Assembly (NCBI GenBank): GCA_015039465.1
Contig: MU130446.1
Coordinates: 153,288-217,287, forward strand
Reading direction: 5' to 3'
DNA length: 64,000 bases
Origin: Phlegmacium glaucopus
Lineage: Eukaryota > Basidiomycota > Agaricomycetes > Agaricales > Cortinariaceae
Each line of letters begins with the position of its first letter. Within the stretch, counting starts at the first letter, position 1. A program made the position numbers and the translations under genes. Below the pieces are notes generated by a model that made no database searches, was not told the origin of the DNA, and saw only the letters and a program-made list of their open reading frames with translations. This document shows, one piece after another, positions 12,013 through 21,545 of this stretch.

Positions 12013-15000
12013 ATGCATCGTACTCCTCATGTCAATGAGCAACACGAATGGGGAGGTGTCATGTATCACCCAAATTCACCCTCGCCTTCGTCAGCTACTA
12101 CTTTTGTTGGGCAACATGGACCTGATGGCTATCAACACGGGACTGGCGTAGCTTCTTCATCCCAGGTCCCTATTCTTGCTTCGTATTCTGATGACTTATT
12201 CAATCCCGCCGGTGGCGGCCCTTCTTCTCGTACCTTTAATTTACCAAATATACCTTTTCCCCCAAATCCACGTTTTGACCGTTCATCTCCTGACACTTTT
12301 CAACGTATTCGCAATTTTCGGCGTGATACTCCTCCACACTTCACGAACCATCCTCTACGCAATCCATCCACACATCCTCCTCCCATACCACCTCGCCCTC
12401 GTCAAAACGTATCCACTTTTCCTGTTCCATCTTTTAATCCTTTATCAATCCAATTGCCTCAGCGATCCTCTTCTTTTCCACCTCATTTGCCTCATGGTGT
12501 ACCACATCATACTATTCCGAATGTGCCACCTCCTTTTGCACCACCCCTTTCTTCCCAGCATCCTGTTCAATATGTTTATTGTTTGCCTCCGCCGTTGACT
12601 TCATCAACGCTTTCTTCTATTCCTGGCTCGCATACTTCCTCCAAAGCTTTACCTTCTGTTACCCACATTTCTCTTCTTAATTCCAAGTCCGATTTTTATA
12701 CCTGGGATGAAGGAGTTACCTCGCTACTACGTCATCTGGGATTATTAGGTCACATTCTGGATCCTACTGAGCCTGTGGATCCCTCTCGTCCAGATTGCAT
12801 ACCTATTCCAGAACCCCTCTTGCCTACCTCACCGACGCCCGTTGAACTCGCTGCCTTTACACGTTGGTGGGACGACGACAATGTGGCTCAGCATGTTCTG
12901 ATTGCCAGACTGGGAGGTACTCCTCGAGGACTTCTTCCTTCCTCAAATATCACAAACCGTACTGCATTCATGATATACTCAACCCTTGCCCACTACTATG
13001 GTCTTCGTGGTTGGGCTGATGGAGCGGAGCTTTTGAACTCTTTGAATTCCTCAACCTGTACTCCTGGTCGTGTTCACAAGTATGTTTCCAAATGGCGTAC
13101 TGGTGTTTCACAACTTCGGTCTGCCCAGTTTCCTTTGAGCATGAAGCTTCTCATTAGCAACTTCACACGTGGACTTCCTCTTTCTGCCGCCTTTAATACC
13201 TTGCGAGCGGACCTCTCTTCCCGTATCACTTTAGCTGGTGATCAAGATGTTACTGCCTTCATTGCGCTCACAGAGACTGCCTTAGATCTTGAGGCTACTT
13301 TTCGAGCCGCCATTCAAGCCCAACCCTCTCGCCCACCTCGTTCTCATCCCTCTCTTGTCTCTCCCAGTGTCGTCCCTTCATCCATGCCAGTCTCTACTGC
13401 CAAACCTGTTGTTTCGGCTCCTCTTCCAACTACCGTTAACTGTCATGTCCATTCTGATTTGCATTGTTCCAACTGTGGCCACCCTGGTCATGTGTCTGGG
13501 ACGTGTTTTCAACCTGGGGGTGGTATGGAAGGTCGTCGCAACGAGTACCGGAGTAACAAAGGTCAGACCTTGGCCATGTTGGCTGATATGATTGAAGATG
13601 TGTTCCTATCATGCGACACACCTCCTCCTCTTCCTGAACTTTCCTCCTCTTCGGATCCATTGGACACCTTAGATGATGCACCTATTGTACCGTCGGCACA
13701 TTTGTCAGTAGCTCCTTTCGTAGCGTTGAATCCTACTCTCCATCGTGATGTGTATCTCATGTGTGAGCCTTCTAAGTCTCCTTTGGCTTTTGTAAGCCAT
13801 TCCATTGCGGATTTCACCTCTCTCGCTTTTCTTTCTCTGGGTGGTCGATTCAACTCTGCTCTGGACTCTGGTTGCACTGACCACATTATTCGTGATCGTG
13901 CCCTTTTCCAGTGTTATGACACTTCTAAAGCTGTTTCCATTGGGACTGCGAACTCTGGGTCGCTAGCAGCTCTTGGAGGTGGTGATGTTACTTTCCGGCT
14001 TCCATTTGTTGATGGGACTGGTCAGGCTCGTCATATTCACTTCACACTTCAGAATTGCTTGCATGCACCAGGTGCACCAATTAATCTCATCTCCATCGGT
14101 GCTCTTACAGAACATGGTCTCAAGGTGATTTTTCATCCCAATGCAACCACTACCCTGTCTCTTCCTCTAGACGACCCTGATCTTCCTGGCTTCACATTTC
14201 ATGCAACTGTTATTCATTGGCTTTCTTTGCTTACCTGTGATTTTGTGTTGCCTCATGACGATCCTTCGCCCCCGACTTCCTTCCCCGCTATCTCTTTCCC
14301 CAACATCATCCCTTCTCCATCACTTTGGCATCGCCGCTTTGGTCACCTTGGTAAGGAGGCTACACGGGCTGCTTTGACCCAGGACTATGTTAGGGGGGCT
14401 CTTTACAAAGGTAGCTTTGACCATGACCATTGCATAGCCTGTATTATTGGAAAAAGTCCTCAACATTCGTACTCGCATCATGGTCATCGTGCTTCTTGTA
14501 TTGGGGAGCTCCTTCACATGGACTTATGTGGTCCCTACCCTACTCTAGGCCCTCGTGGCGAACTTCATTTTCACGTTATTCTCAATGATTTTTCAAATAT
14601 GGGTTTCACTCTTTGCCTTCGCAAAAAGAGTGATGCCTTCCCTCATTTTGAACGAACTACTGCCTTTATCGAGCGCTCTACCGGATGCCAGGTCAAGGCT
14701 GTTCGTGTTGATGGTGCTTTGGAGCTGACCACGGGTCAGATGGGTGCTCATCTCACTTCTCGAGGTATTGCAATCCAGAAAACCGCTCCATATGCTCATC
14801 CTCAGGCTGGGAAAATTGAGCGTTATGTCCGTACCATCGAGGAGGGTGGGCAAACTCTGCTTGCAGATTCGGGCCTTCCCATGTCCTTTTGGTGCGATGC
14901 CGTCCTCACATCCCAGTATTTGCGGAATCGTCTCCCTACTTCTACTCTTGCTGTTAATACTACTCCTTTCGAAATTTTCACTTGCACAAAACCTGATGTC

Positions 15001-17328
15001 TCTCATCTCCGCGTCTGGGGGTGCCAGTGTTTTGTTAACATTCCTGCTGAGCTCCGGACTAAAGCTGGCTTTCGCCGCTTTGAGGCTATTTTCGTGGGAT
15101 ATGAAGAGCATCGTTTGGGCTGGCGCGTTCGCGACCTATCTGGCAAATACCTTTTCTCGCAGGATGTTATTTTCAATGAAGATTTGTCTGGTCGCCTGGG
15201 GGTGCCTCGCTCGTTGCCGCTTCCTGCCCTGTCCTCCCCTATTTCAGTGATACCTACTTCTTCTCCTCGCCCTCTCCGAAATCGCACTCGTACTGCTGCT
15301 GGCCGTCTATATGATGATATACTGAACTTGAAGGAGTCTCGTCGTCTGGAGCGTGAGCAGAGGAGGCTTGCTGAGCGTCCCAATGGGAGTGCTGTTGTTG
15401 TTGATGGGGATGTTGCTGCGGATGTCGATGATGTGGTTGTTGCGGATGGGGGTGCAGTTGTTGCAGATGGGGGTGATGCTGTTGCTTTTCTTGCTTCTTC
15501 GGATCTCTCACCGGCTATGGATGCTATTGAGGATTTGCTGTCTTTTCATGCGATCTCCTGTTTTCCGGATTCTCCTACTGTTACCACAGACTCTCTTGCA
15601 TTTTTCACTCCTGGTCTTTTTCCTGCGTCTTATCTCGCTGCGCCTTCCCCACCATCCACTAAAGTCTATGATCTTGCGAAGTGTCCCTCATCTTACTGGG
15701 AGGGGATTGCGTGCCCTGATGCTGCTGTCTGGAAGGCGGCTATGGCTCGGGAGGAGCAGAGCTTGCGGGAAATGGGTGCCTTTGAGGAGGTTGACCTCCC
15801 TGCTGGTCACACTACAGTTGGACTCATCTGGGTTTTTGATTACAAGACCGATGCTGATGGTGTGATTATCCGTGGCAAGGAGAAGGCGCGTGTGGTGGCT
15901 CAGGGATTTAGTCAGCGTGCTGGTCAATTTGATGAGACTTATGCTCCTGTTGCAAAATTGGCAAGTGTCCGGGTTCTCCTGGCTTGGGCCACTAGTCAGG
16001 ATCTAGAGGTTTTTCAATTCGATTGTAAAACTGCTTTTTTGCATGCGAAAATTTGTCACCCTATTTACGCGCGTCCTTATCCTGGCTATGCTTGCTCTCA
16101 TCCAAAATCTGTCCTCCGCATCCTCGTTGCTCTCTATGGTCTTCGTCAGTCGGCATATGAATTTTATATGCTTTTCCTTTCCCTCCTCCTTGATCTTGGG
16201 ATGATTCGATGTGAGGTAGACCATGGTGTCTTTTTTGGCCGTTGGACATCCCCTCCTGATTCATCCATCATGATGCCAGCCGACGGTTCACCCTTAGTTC
16301 TCTATGTTCCTCTTCATGTGGATGATGGCCTCGCCATTACCAATTCTCCTTCTCTCTATCTCTGGTTCATCACAACTCTGCGGAATCGTCTTCTCATTGT
16401 TGATATGGGACCATGCGAGAAGTTTTTGAATATTCTTATTCTCCGTGACCGCCCTGCGCGCCGTGCATGGCTCTCCTCCCATGTATATGTTGCGGATCTT
16501 CTTGCTGAGTGGAATTTGACTCAGTGTAAGACCGCCTCTACCCCGTTTCCTTCCAAATATATGGAGTTACCGCCTGCGCCCCCCAACGCTGTGCCTGATG
16601 TCCATGACAACGATCTTGTCCTCAAGTATCAACGATTGGTTGGTTGTCTCCTGTACCTTGCCATCACTACCCGTCCCGACATTTCTTATTGTGCCATGTG
16701 GCTTGGTCAATATAATGCGACACCCACTCGCTCCCATTTCCTTCTTGCCAAACATGTACTCCGATATCTTGCTGGCACTCGAACCTTAGCTCTGCAGCTC
16801 GGTGCCTCATCGCATACGCTTCCTTCATCCATATCCGGCTTTATGCAAAATGTTGGATGTTCTGACGCCGACTGGGCCTCGGATTCTAAAGATCGGAAGA
16901 GTATCTCTGGCTACTCTTTCTATTTCGAAGGGTCTTTAATCTCCTGGTCTGCGGTTAAACAGAAGTCCATTGCCCTGTCTTCGACTGAAGCTGAATATTA
17001 TGCGATGACGCATGCTTTCAAAGAGGGTCTTTGGTTGCGTGCATTCCTTTCCTTTTTGCAATTTCCTATTCCTCGTCCTTTTCCTATTCTTTCAGATAAT
17101 CAGGCTGCGTGTTCTCTTTCTCATTCCCCTGCCATTTCAGCACGTTCGAAACATATTGACATTCATCACCATTTCATTCACTCTCACGTCCAAGATGGGA
17201 ATTTTTCGACTACTTGGATACCTACCGCCGACATGCCTGCGGATATTTTTACTAAATCCCTCCCCACTATTCTTTTTCTTTGTCATCGCACTGCTCTTGG
17301 CCTTTCCATTCCTCCTTCTCTCGCATAA
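12013..17328 (+). CDS. Copia gag-pol polyprotein
   Basis: Single frame with the first ATG at 12013 (1771 residues). In order: a Pro/Ser-rich gag N-terminus; a gag core; a CCHC zinc knuckle CSNCGHPGHVSGTC (near 13470); an aspartic protease motif LDSGCTDHI (near 13863); the HHCC integrase zinc region beginning HRRFGHLG; an integrase core with D in HMDLCGP, D in RVDGALE and E in GKIERYVRT; a reverse transcriptase with KARVVAQGFSQ, QFDCKTAFLHA and the active site HVDD (near 16316; YVDD in most relatives); an RNase H with SDADWASD, STEAEYYAM and SDNQAA. No stop or frameshift. The frame is open a further 44 codons upstream but without an ATG. Gag and pol share one frame, so the gag:pol ratio must be set by something other than frameshifting. 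Confidence 0.95.
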   Translation: MHRTPHVNEQHEWGGVMYHPNSPSPSSATTFVGQHGPDGYQHGTGVASSSQVPILASYSDDLFNPAGGGPSSRTFNLPNIPFPPNPRFDRSSPDTFQRIRNFRRDTPPHFTNHPLRNPSTHPPPIPPRPRQNVSTFPVPSFNPLSIQLPQRSSSFPPHLPHGVPHHTIPNVPPPFAPPLSSQHPVQYVYCLPPPLTSSTLSSIPGSHTSSKALPSVTHISLLNSKSDFYTWDEGVTSLLRHLGLLGHILDPTEPVDPSRPDCIPIPEPLLPTSPTPVELAAFTRWWDDDNVAQHVLIARLGGTPRGLLPSSNITNRTAFMIYSTLAHYYGLRGWADGAELLNSLNSSTCTPGRVHKYVSKWRTGVSQLRSAQFPLSMKLLISNFTRGLPLSAAFNTLRADLSSRITLAGDQDVTAFIALTETALDLEATFRAAIQAQPSRPPRSHPSLVSPSVVPSSMPVSTAKPVVSAPLPTTVNCHVHSDLHCSNCGHPGHVSGTCFQPGGGMEGRRNEYRSNKGQTLAMLADMIEDVFLSCDTPPPLPELSSSSDPLDTLDDAPIVPSAHLSVAPFVALNPTLHRDVYLMCEPSKSPLAFVSHSIADFTSLAFLSLGGRFNSALDSGCTDHIIRDRALFQCYDTSKAVSIGTANSGSLAALGGGDVTFRLPFVDGTGQARHIHFTLQNCLHAPGAPINLISIGALTEHGLKVIFHPNATTTLSLPLDDPDLPGFTFHATVIHWLSLLTCDFVLPHDDPSPPTSFPAISFPNIIPSPSLWHRRFGHLGKEATRAALTQDYVRGALYKGSFDHDHCIACIIGKSPQHSYSHHGHRASCIGELLHMDLCGPYPTLGPRGELHFHVILNDFSNMGFTLCLRKKSDAFPHFERTTAFIERSTGCQVKAVRVDGALELTTGQMGAHLTSRGIAIQKTAPYAHPQAGKIERYVRTIEEGGQTLLADSGLPMSFWCDAVLTSQYLRNRLPTSTLAVNTTPFEIFTCTKPDVSHLRVWGCQCFVNIPAELRTKAGFRRFEAIFVGYEEHRLGWRVRDLSGKYLFSQDVIFNEDLSGRLGVPRSLPLPALSSPISVIPTSSPRPLRNRTRTAAGRLYDDILNLKESRRLEREQRRLAERPNGSAVVVDGDVAADVDDVVVADGGAVVADGGDAVAFLASSDLSPAMDAIEDLLSFHAISCFPDSPTVTTDSLAFFTPGLFPASYLAAPSPPSTKVYDLAKCPSSYWEGIACPDAAVWKAAMAREEQSLREMGAFEEVDLPAGHTTVGLIWVFDYKTDADGVIIRGKEKARVVAQGFSQRAGQFDETYAPVAKLASVRVLLAWATSQDLEVFQFDCKTAFLHAKICHPIYARPYPGYACSHPKSVLRILVALYGLRQSAYEFYMLFLSLLLDLGMIRCEVDHGVFFGRWTSPPDSSIMMPADGSPLVLYVPLHVDDGLAITNSPSLYLWFITTLRNRLLIVDMGPCEKFLNILILRDRPARRAWLSSHVYVADLLAEWNLTQCKTASTPFPSKYMELPPAPPNAVPDVHDNDLVLKYQRLVGCLLYLAITTRPDISYCAMWLGQYNATPTRSHFLLAKHVLRYLAGTRTLALQLGASSHTLPSSISGFMQNVGCSDADWASDSKDRKSISGYSFYFEGSLISWSAVKQKSIALSSTEAEYYAMTHAFKEGLWLRAFLSFLQFPIPRPFPILSDNQAACSLSHSPAISARSKHIDIHHHFIHSHVQDGNFSTTWIPTADMPADIFTKSLPTILFLCHRTALGLSIPPSLA

Positions 17329-17353
17329 TTTGTTCTTTTCACTTCTTTCCGTC

Positions 17354-17365
17354 CTGATGGGGGTG
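17354..17365 (+). promoter_or_regulatory. Polypurine tract candidate
   Basis: A purine-rich stretch (GATGGGGGTG) immediately before the 3' LTR, in the expected place for the plus-strand primer. It contains two T residues, so the exact primer is uncertain. Confidence 0.5.
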
Positions 17366-17650
17366 TGTTGGACTGGTAGTCTATAGTCAGGACGTCTATC
17401 ATGTTCTATATCACGTGCCTCAACACTCCTTTATATACCGCGTTTCGGCTCTGTTTACACTTTTCCTCAGTTGTCATCTTTCTTGTTTCCCGACACTGAG
17501 GACGTAAGTTTACTACATCGTTACCTTCATATATGTATGTAGCTAACTCTGTCACTAGCACACTCCGTCGTGTCTAGGTGAATATCTATTAGTTGTCATC
17601 TTTCTTGTTTCCCGACACTGAGGACCACACTCTGTCGTGTCTAGATTACA
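17366..17650 (+). repeat. 3' LTR of the copia element
   Basis: 285 bp, TGTTGGACTGG to GATTACA. Identical to the 5' LTR except C to T at two sites (CTATCATG versus CTATCACG; CACTCTGTCG versus CACTCCGTCG in the second repeat block). Followed by the ACTAC target duplication. Confidence 0.93.
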
Positions 17651-17655
17651 ACTAC

Positions 17656-18196
17656 TAGTCAAGGGTAACCCCAGGGTGGAATTAGGCTGACCCTTACCCT
17701 TACCCTCCAAAAACCCTTACCCTTGGCTGAGGGTAAGGGTTTTGGAGGGTAAGGGTAAGGGTTTCTGAGGGGTTGGAAGGTAAGAAACCCCAGCAGGGTT
17801 TAGTGCAAGGGTTTGGTCCAAATCCTTCCTCAAGCTTTGTAATCCAAAGGAGCCTTCAAAGTAGCTATTATTTAAAACATGTTCAGAGTGTTAAAGGTGT
17901 TTAGCAATAGATTTTAAATGAAATAGAGAGGGTTTGAGTAGTATTTTAAGCTACTGATTGTTGTGAAAGCAGTGAGGCCTCTTTAGATTGCTTTTTCTCT
18001 GATTTAAAGTCAATTTTATAGATACACAACAGTTAGATCACTCTGATATCAGAGAAATAAAAATTCCCAAAAATACCCTGACCCCTCCAGAAGGGTAAGG
18101 GTTTTTCAAGGGTCAAAAAATCTGCACCCTGACCCTGACCCTCCTTACCCTTACCCTTGTACCCCAGGGGTTTCCCAAACCCCTGCCCATCACTAA
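17656..18196. mobile_element. CCCTTA-rich non-autonomous DNA element, copy 1
   Basis: About 540 bp with G/C-rich ends (TAGTCAAGGGTAACCCC on the left; CCCTGCCCATCACTA on the right). Near each end it contains clusters of CCCTTACCCT and its complement AAGGGTAAGGG, which can fold back on themselves. Its first ~390 bp match 24670-25053 closely. It has no coding capacity. The right end, read backwards, is TAGTGATGGGCAGG, the same as the left end of copy 2 at 24663. The left end is degraded, and the copia element sits immediately beside it. I found no convincing target duplication. Confidence 0.55.
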
Positions 18197-18299
18197 AAAG
18201 GACTGCCAAACCATTCCAATGTTCATAAATTACTGAAGGATCACTTTCCAGAAAATGTTAAGTCAAAAGAAGAGAATTGCCTGGCCTTCTAGGACCTAA

Positions 18300-18370
18300 T
18301 GGTTCAGCAGTTCAGTTCAGTTCAAACTGCATGAACCATAAATCTTTAAATGCCTGAACCTGAACTGAAC
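18300..18370. repeat. Fold-back of GTTCAG repeats
   Basis: GGTTCAGCAGTTCAGTTCAG on the left and GAACCTGAACTGAAC on the right are inverted relatives of each other around an A/T-rich centre. They could form a hairpin and may be a small miniature transposon remnant. The rest of 18197-18371 shows no gene. Confidence 0.4.
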
Positions 18371-19083
18371 TTTGGTAACTAGTGATGTTCTGGCCCAGCT
18401 TTGGCCTGCTGAAATCCTGGGCCGAGCCAAAGCCACCACTCACAGCCTGGCTTTGGCCTGGCCTGGCCCTAGTGTTTTGGAAGTCCAGTTGCAGGACTGG
18501 AAAAATACTGCAAAAAGACCAGACCAGACTGCAAAAGACTGGACCAGCAGTCCATTTTTTTGGTTTTTGAGAAGCAAAGACCGGTCTTTGGTCCTAGGAC
18601 TGGTCTGAACTGGTAGTTTTGTAGCCCTGATTTTTCCCTTTCGAACGACATAAAGACCGTATTTATTGGTCAAATATTCACTGAGAAAAGAATAAAACAG
18701 TAAAAATGTACACAAAATAGTAGAAAACAAATACTATCATCATAAATTGTCAATTCCCAACAGAATTTAACGTTCTTGGGCTTATTTTATTTTTTTTATT
18801 TTTTTTTTAAATCCTATTTTATTCTCCATTGTGGTGAACCATATGTCAGAGAGTACATACACTGTGATAGACTACTGTAGGAAGAATACTGGCATTAACT
18901 GTATAAAAAGGACTGTAGCAACTGCGTGAAGGTCCCATGCAAGGACTTTGATGTGAAAATAGAGCTATAAGGATAAGGGATGCTAAAATTGGGGATATGA
19001 GTAAATTAGATAGTGAATAATATATGCAAAATGAAGGTGTCGTTGAATGGGTGTGCAGGGCAAGGAGTGGTATTAGACAGGAT

Positions 19084-20880
19084 TTAGCTGGCTGGGTGAC
19101 AAAATCTTTTGGTGGCTTTGATGTAATGGAAGAGTGGTTTCAGCACAATGGGGGAGTTGAGTATCTTTGATAGGTCATGTGCTATTGGTCCCAAGGAGGC
19201 TTGCATTGCAAGCCTCGGTGCTGTGAACGCTGGGCATTGGAGAATGTAATGTAATACTGTTTTGCTGTATAGTTGGCACATAGGGCATAACGGCGAGTCT
19301 ATCTTGCCCATACAATGTAAGTGCTTGGCGAGGGGTGCGTGAGCGGTTCTGAGTTGGGTGAGAATAGATGTGTGTTTACGTGAGAGGGGACGTGTCAATG
19401 TGAGATATTTGTTTGAAGGTGCTGATGGTAGGATGGACTTGAATCAGTCATATCTGGGTGAATCCTTCCATTCTATCTGCGCGATTGATTTTAGTTCTGC
19501 ATGATAGGTTTGGCATAGTGCCAACTTGCTATGGGGTAACTGTTTGCGAAGAAGTTTGGGTAGATTGGTGCAGCTGCCATGCCTCTCTGTTGAGGCTTTT
19601 TTTGCCTCTTCGTCTGCTCTCTCGTTCCCTTCTATACCCTCATGACCTGGCATCCATTTGAAAGTGAGTGAGATGCCTCTATGTTTGTTGTGTATGGCGT
19701 TGACTTCCTGAACCAACTTGTTGATGAGGTAATGGCTCGGCGCCGGTTTTGTGAGCATCATCGCTTTGATAATAGCTTGGTTGTCCAACCCTATCATTGC
19801 TGTTCTGATGTTATGTTCCTTTCCCAATAGTCTGACTCCTATGATAGCCCCTACCCTCTCTCCTTCATAGACCATATGGTGTTCATCTGTACCCAAGTAG
19901 TAGTTTGTTGCGTGTTTTTCTCAATCTCTCCTGAATAGCACAGCCCCTGCCCCTATATTTTCATCCAGTCCTGAACCGTCTGTATACACTCTCACATCCG
20001 CTCCATCCTCCCTGTCTTCCTCGATAGCTTCCTCCTTTGTCTCTGCTATTCTGATATTGAAATTTGGTATCCATTTGTTGTTGTGTCAAACTGTGTTAAT
20101 ATTTTTGATTAGTGTAGGTTTGATATTGTATTTATGAAAAAGAATGTGTAAGGGGGTGGGATGATGCTTAACCAGCCGTAACACTGCATTTTTAATGGGT
20201 TTGTGCAGGGCATGGTTTGAGGGGAGCGTTGCCATACGTAGAGTGGCTCGATGTAAATGTTTGTCAACTAATAAATGAAAGGGTAAAAGGTTAGCCATAA
20301 TGTCTAAAGTATCTGTAGGCGAAGTACACATCGCGCCTGTGATCATGATGGCTGCTTGACGTTGGATACTAGCAAGTTTTGTAATAATAGGAGTGTTCTT
20401 ACCCCTACCCCCTGCGCTCGTGGTGACTTTACGTTGTGGGGTGAGGAAGATGTCAGCGGCGTATAACATTCTGGGAATAGTGATGGCGAGAAAGAGACGA
20501 CATAGGTATGTTGCTGAAATGCCATGCAATTTATGAATGAGGCAATGGAATTGGATAATCCAATCCTGTCCTTTGGCGAGTGCGGCTGCACCCTGGGCTT
20601 TCCACATAAGCTTGTTATCAACTAAGACTCCTAAGAATCTAGCTGTTTCGGCAGATTTGATACGGTTTCAACCTAATATAAGGTCGTGTCTTGGTATGGG
20701 AACTCGTTTGTTACGCATGAAGGTGTGCGGAATGGTACATTTTGTTAAGTTGAGCAGCTGAAATTTGTCAATACCGAATTCGCAGTTGTGCATCTTGGCC
20801 CAGTCTAAGATGCCATGGGATCAGTTCATGATGTGTTGTAGTTTATGATGTGTTTCTGTGAAGTCCTTTCCTATTCATCA
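19084..20880 (-). pseudogene. LINE reverse transcriptase C-terminus, RNase H and zinc-binding end
   Basis: Reading downward from 20880: DFTETHHKLQ and LDWAKMHNCEFGIDKFQ (RT thumb-side region); FLGVLVDNKLMW, a typical LINE RT motif; then VYTDGSG and GLDNQAIIKA with MPGHEGIEGNERADEEAK (RNase H); and a terminal CPMCQ...H...C motif (PLCPMCQLYSKTVLHYILQC) as in LINE zinc-binding domains. Three TGA stops interrupt otherwise good frames: complement of 20821-20823 (IMN*SHG), 20668-20670 (LG*NRI) and 19921-19923 (RRD*EKH). Each sits where an Arg CGA codon would fit. A stop also separates it from a usable start. Confidence 0.7.
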
Positions 20881-20926
20881 TCATGGGCCGATATGGACCT
20901 GGACGACCACAACTTAGGACCACTGC

Positions 20927-21340
20927 TGTTAGGGCAACTGCGATGCTGACTTAGTCAAGCTAGCAGAGGATCCAAAGTTAATAATATTTTCAAAGGGATA
21001 TCTACAAGTGACTCACCTAGCAGGGGATCCAAAGAGGAAAGGATGGGGATCCCTGCTAGGCTGTGGGGTATTTAAGTACTAATATGGACATAACAGAGAT
21101 ATAAAATAAATAAAGGAATGATACGATAATAATTAATTAATTAATTAAGAAGTGGTGTGATGTGAAAAATAAAAATAAAAGATGGAGCAAACCGGAGGAT
21201 CGGAGTCGGATCGGAGTTACAGAGTTCCAGAGTAGACTGGTGACGGAAGCGGAGTTGGACAGAAGGTCAGAGGTCGTTGGAAAGGCAGGATGTATGATTC
21301 TGCAGTTGAGGTTTGGGTTGAAATCAGGTGTCCCCTAACA
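20927..21340. repeat. Solo LTR inside the LINE RT
   Basis: 414 bp beginning TGTTAGGG and ending CCCCTAACA, a TG..CA structure with an extended inverted end (CTGTTAGG / CCTAACAG). The 4-bp word ACTG occurs on both sides, one base away from each end, consistent with a short target duplication. No internal retroelement genes, so a solo LTR after recombination. It contains the tetranucleotide run (TTAA)n near 21135. Confidence 0.6.
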
Positions 21341-21545
21341 GACTGTGTAACCGACAAACAACGATCAGTTTTGATAATCACAAGACAGCTCTTTTTGCGG
21401 TCAATAATGGCCTAGATCAAGGGGACCCCTTCTCAGGGGTCTGTTACCTTCTATATAATGCCGACATCCTTAAAATTCCAGACCAGAAGCTAGGTGAATC
21501 AATTCTCCTGTATGTTGATGACGCTGCAGTCATTGTTATGTGTTT
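21341..21545 (+). pseudogene. LINE reverse transcriptase palm fragment (inverted)
   Basis: Encodes NRQTTISFDNHKT, then NNGLDQGDPFSGVCYLLYN and LGESILLYVDDAAVI. The GxxQGDP..S and YVDD motifs are RT motifs. The fragment is cut at both ends: by the solo LTR on the left and by the inversion breakpoint on the right. Downstream of 21545 the plus-strand frame is no longer RT. Confidence 0.7.

Larger units (their letters stand above)
11562..17650 (+). mobile_element. Complete Ty1/copia LTR retrotransposon
   Basis: 6089-bp element with two 285-bp LTRs differing at two positions, flanked by a perfect 5-bp target duplication ACTAC (11557-11561 and 17651-17655). It has a primer-binding site directly after the 5' LTR, one uninterrupted gag-pol frame of 1771 codons from the first ATG, and a purine-rich tract before the 3' LTR. 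Domain order is gag, protease, integrase, reverse transcriptase, RNase H, which is diagnostic of Ty1/copia (Pseudoviridae). It landed just beyond the end of the C duplication block, at the edge of a CCCTTA-rich element. LTR identity (about 99.3%) and the intact frame point to a recent insertion that may still be competent. Confidence 0.95.
20881..21545. other. Inverted internal segment of the LINE
   Basis: The plus strand here encodes reverse transcriptase although the rest of the LINE is on the minus strand. At the right edge the plus-strand frame reads ILLYVDDAAVIV and breaks near 21540. At the left edge the minus-strand frame begins GKDFTETHHKL near 20876. These two pieces are consecutive in LINE RTs, which indicates a simple inversion of about 660 bp. 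The solo LTR at 20927-21340 lies inside the inverted part. Confidence 0.6.

Noticed and set aside
11789..12598. Extra plus-strand frames overlapping the start of copia gag
   Set aside because: They overlap the polyprotein in other frames, begin partly within the LTR and have no recognisable features.
15003..15511. His/Gln-rich minus-strand frame opposite the copia integrase/RT linker
   Set aside because: It is the antisense of a GTTGTTGCGGATG-like repeat in pol; low complexity, not a gene.
17680..18180. CCCTTACCCTTACCC runs as telomere repeats
   Set aside because: The unit is CCCTTA, not CCCTAA, is interrupted, occurs in both orientations, and belongs to a repeated DNA element with a second copy at 24663.
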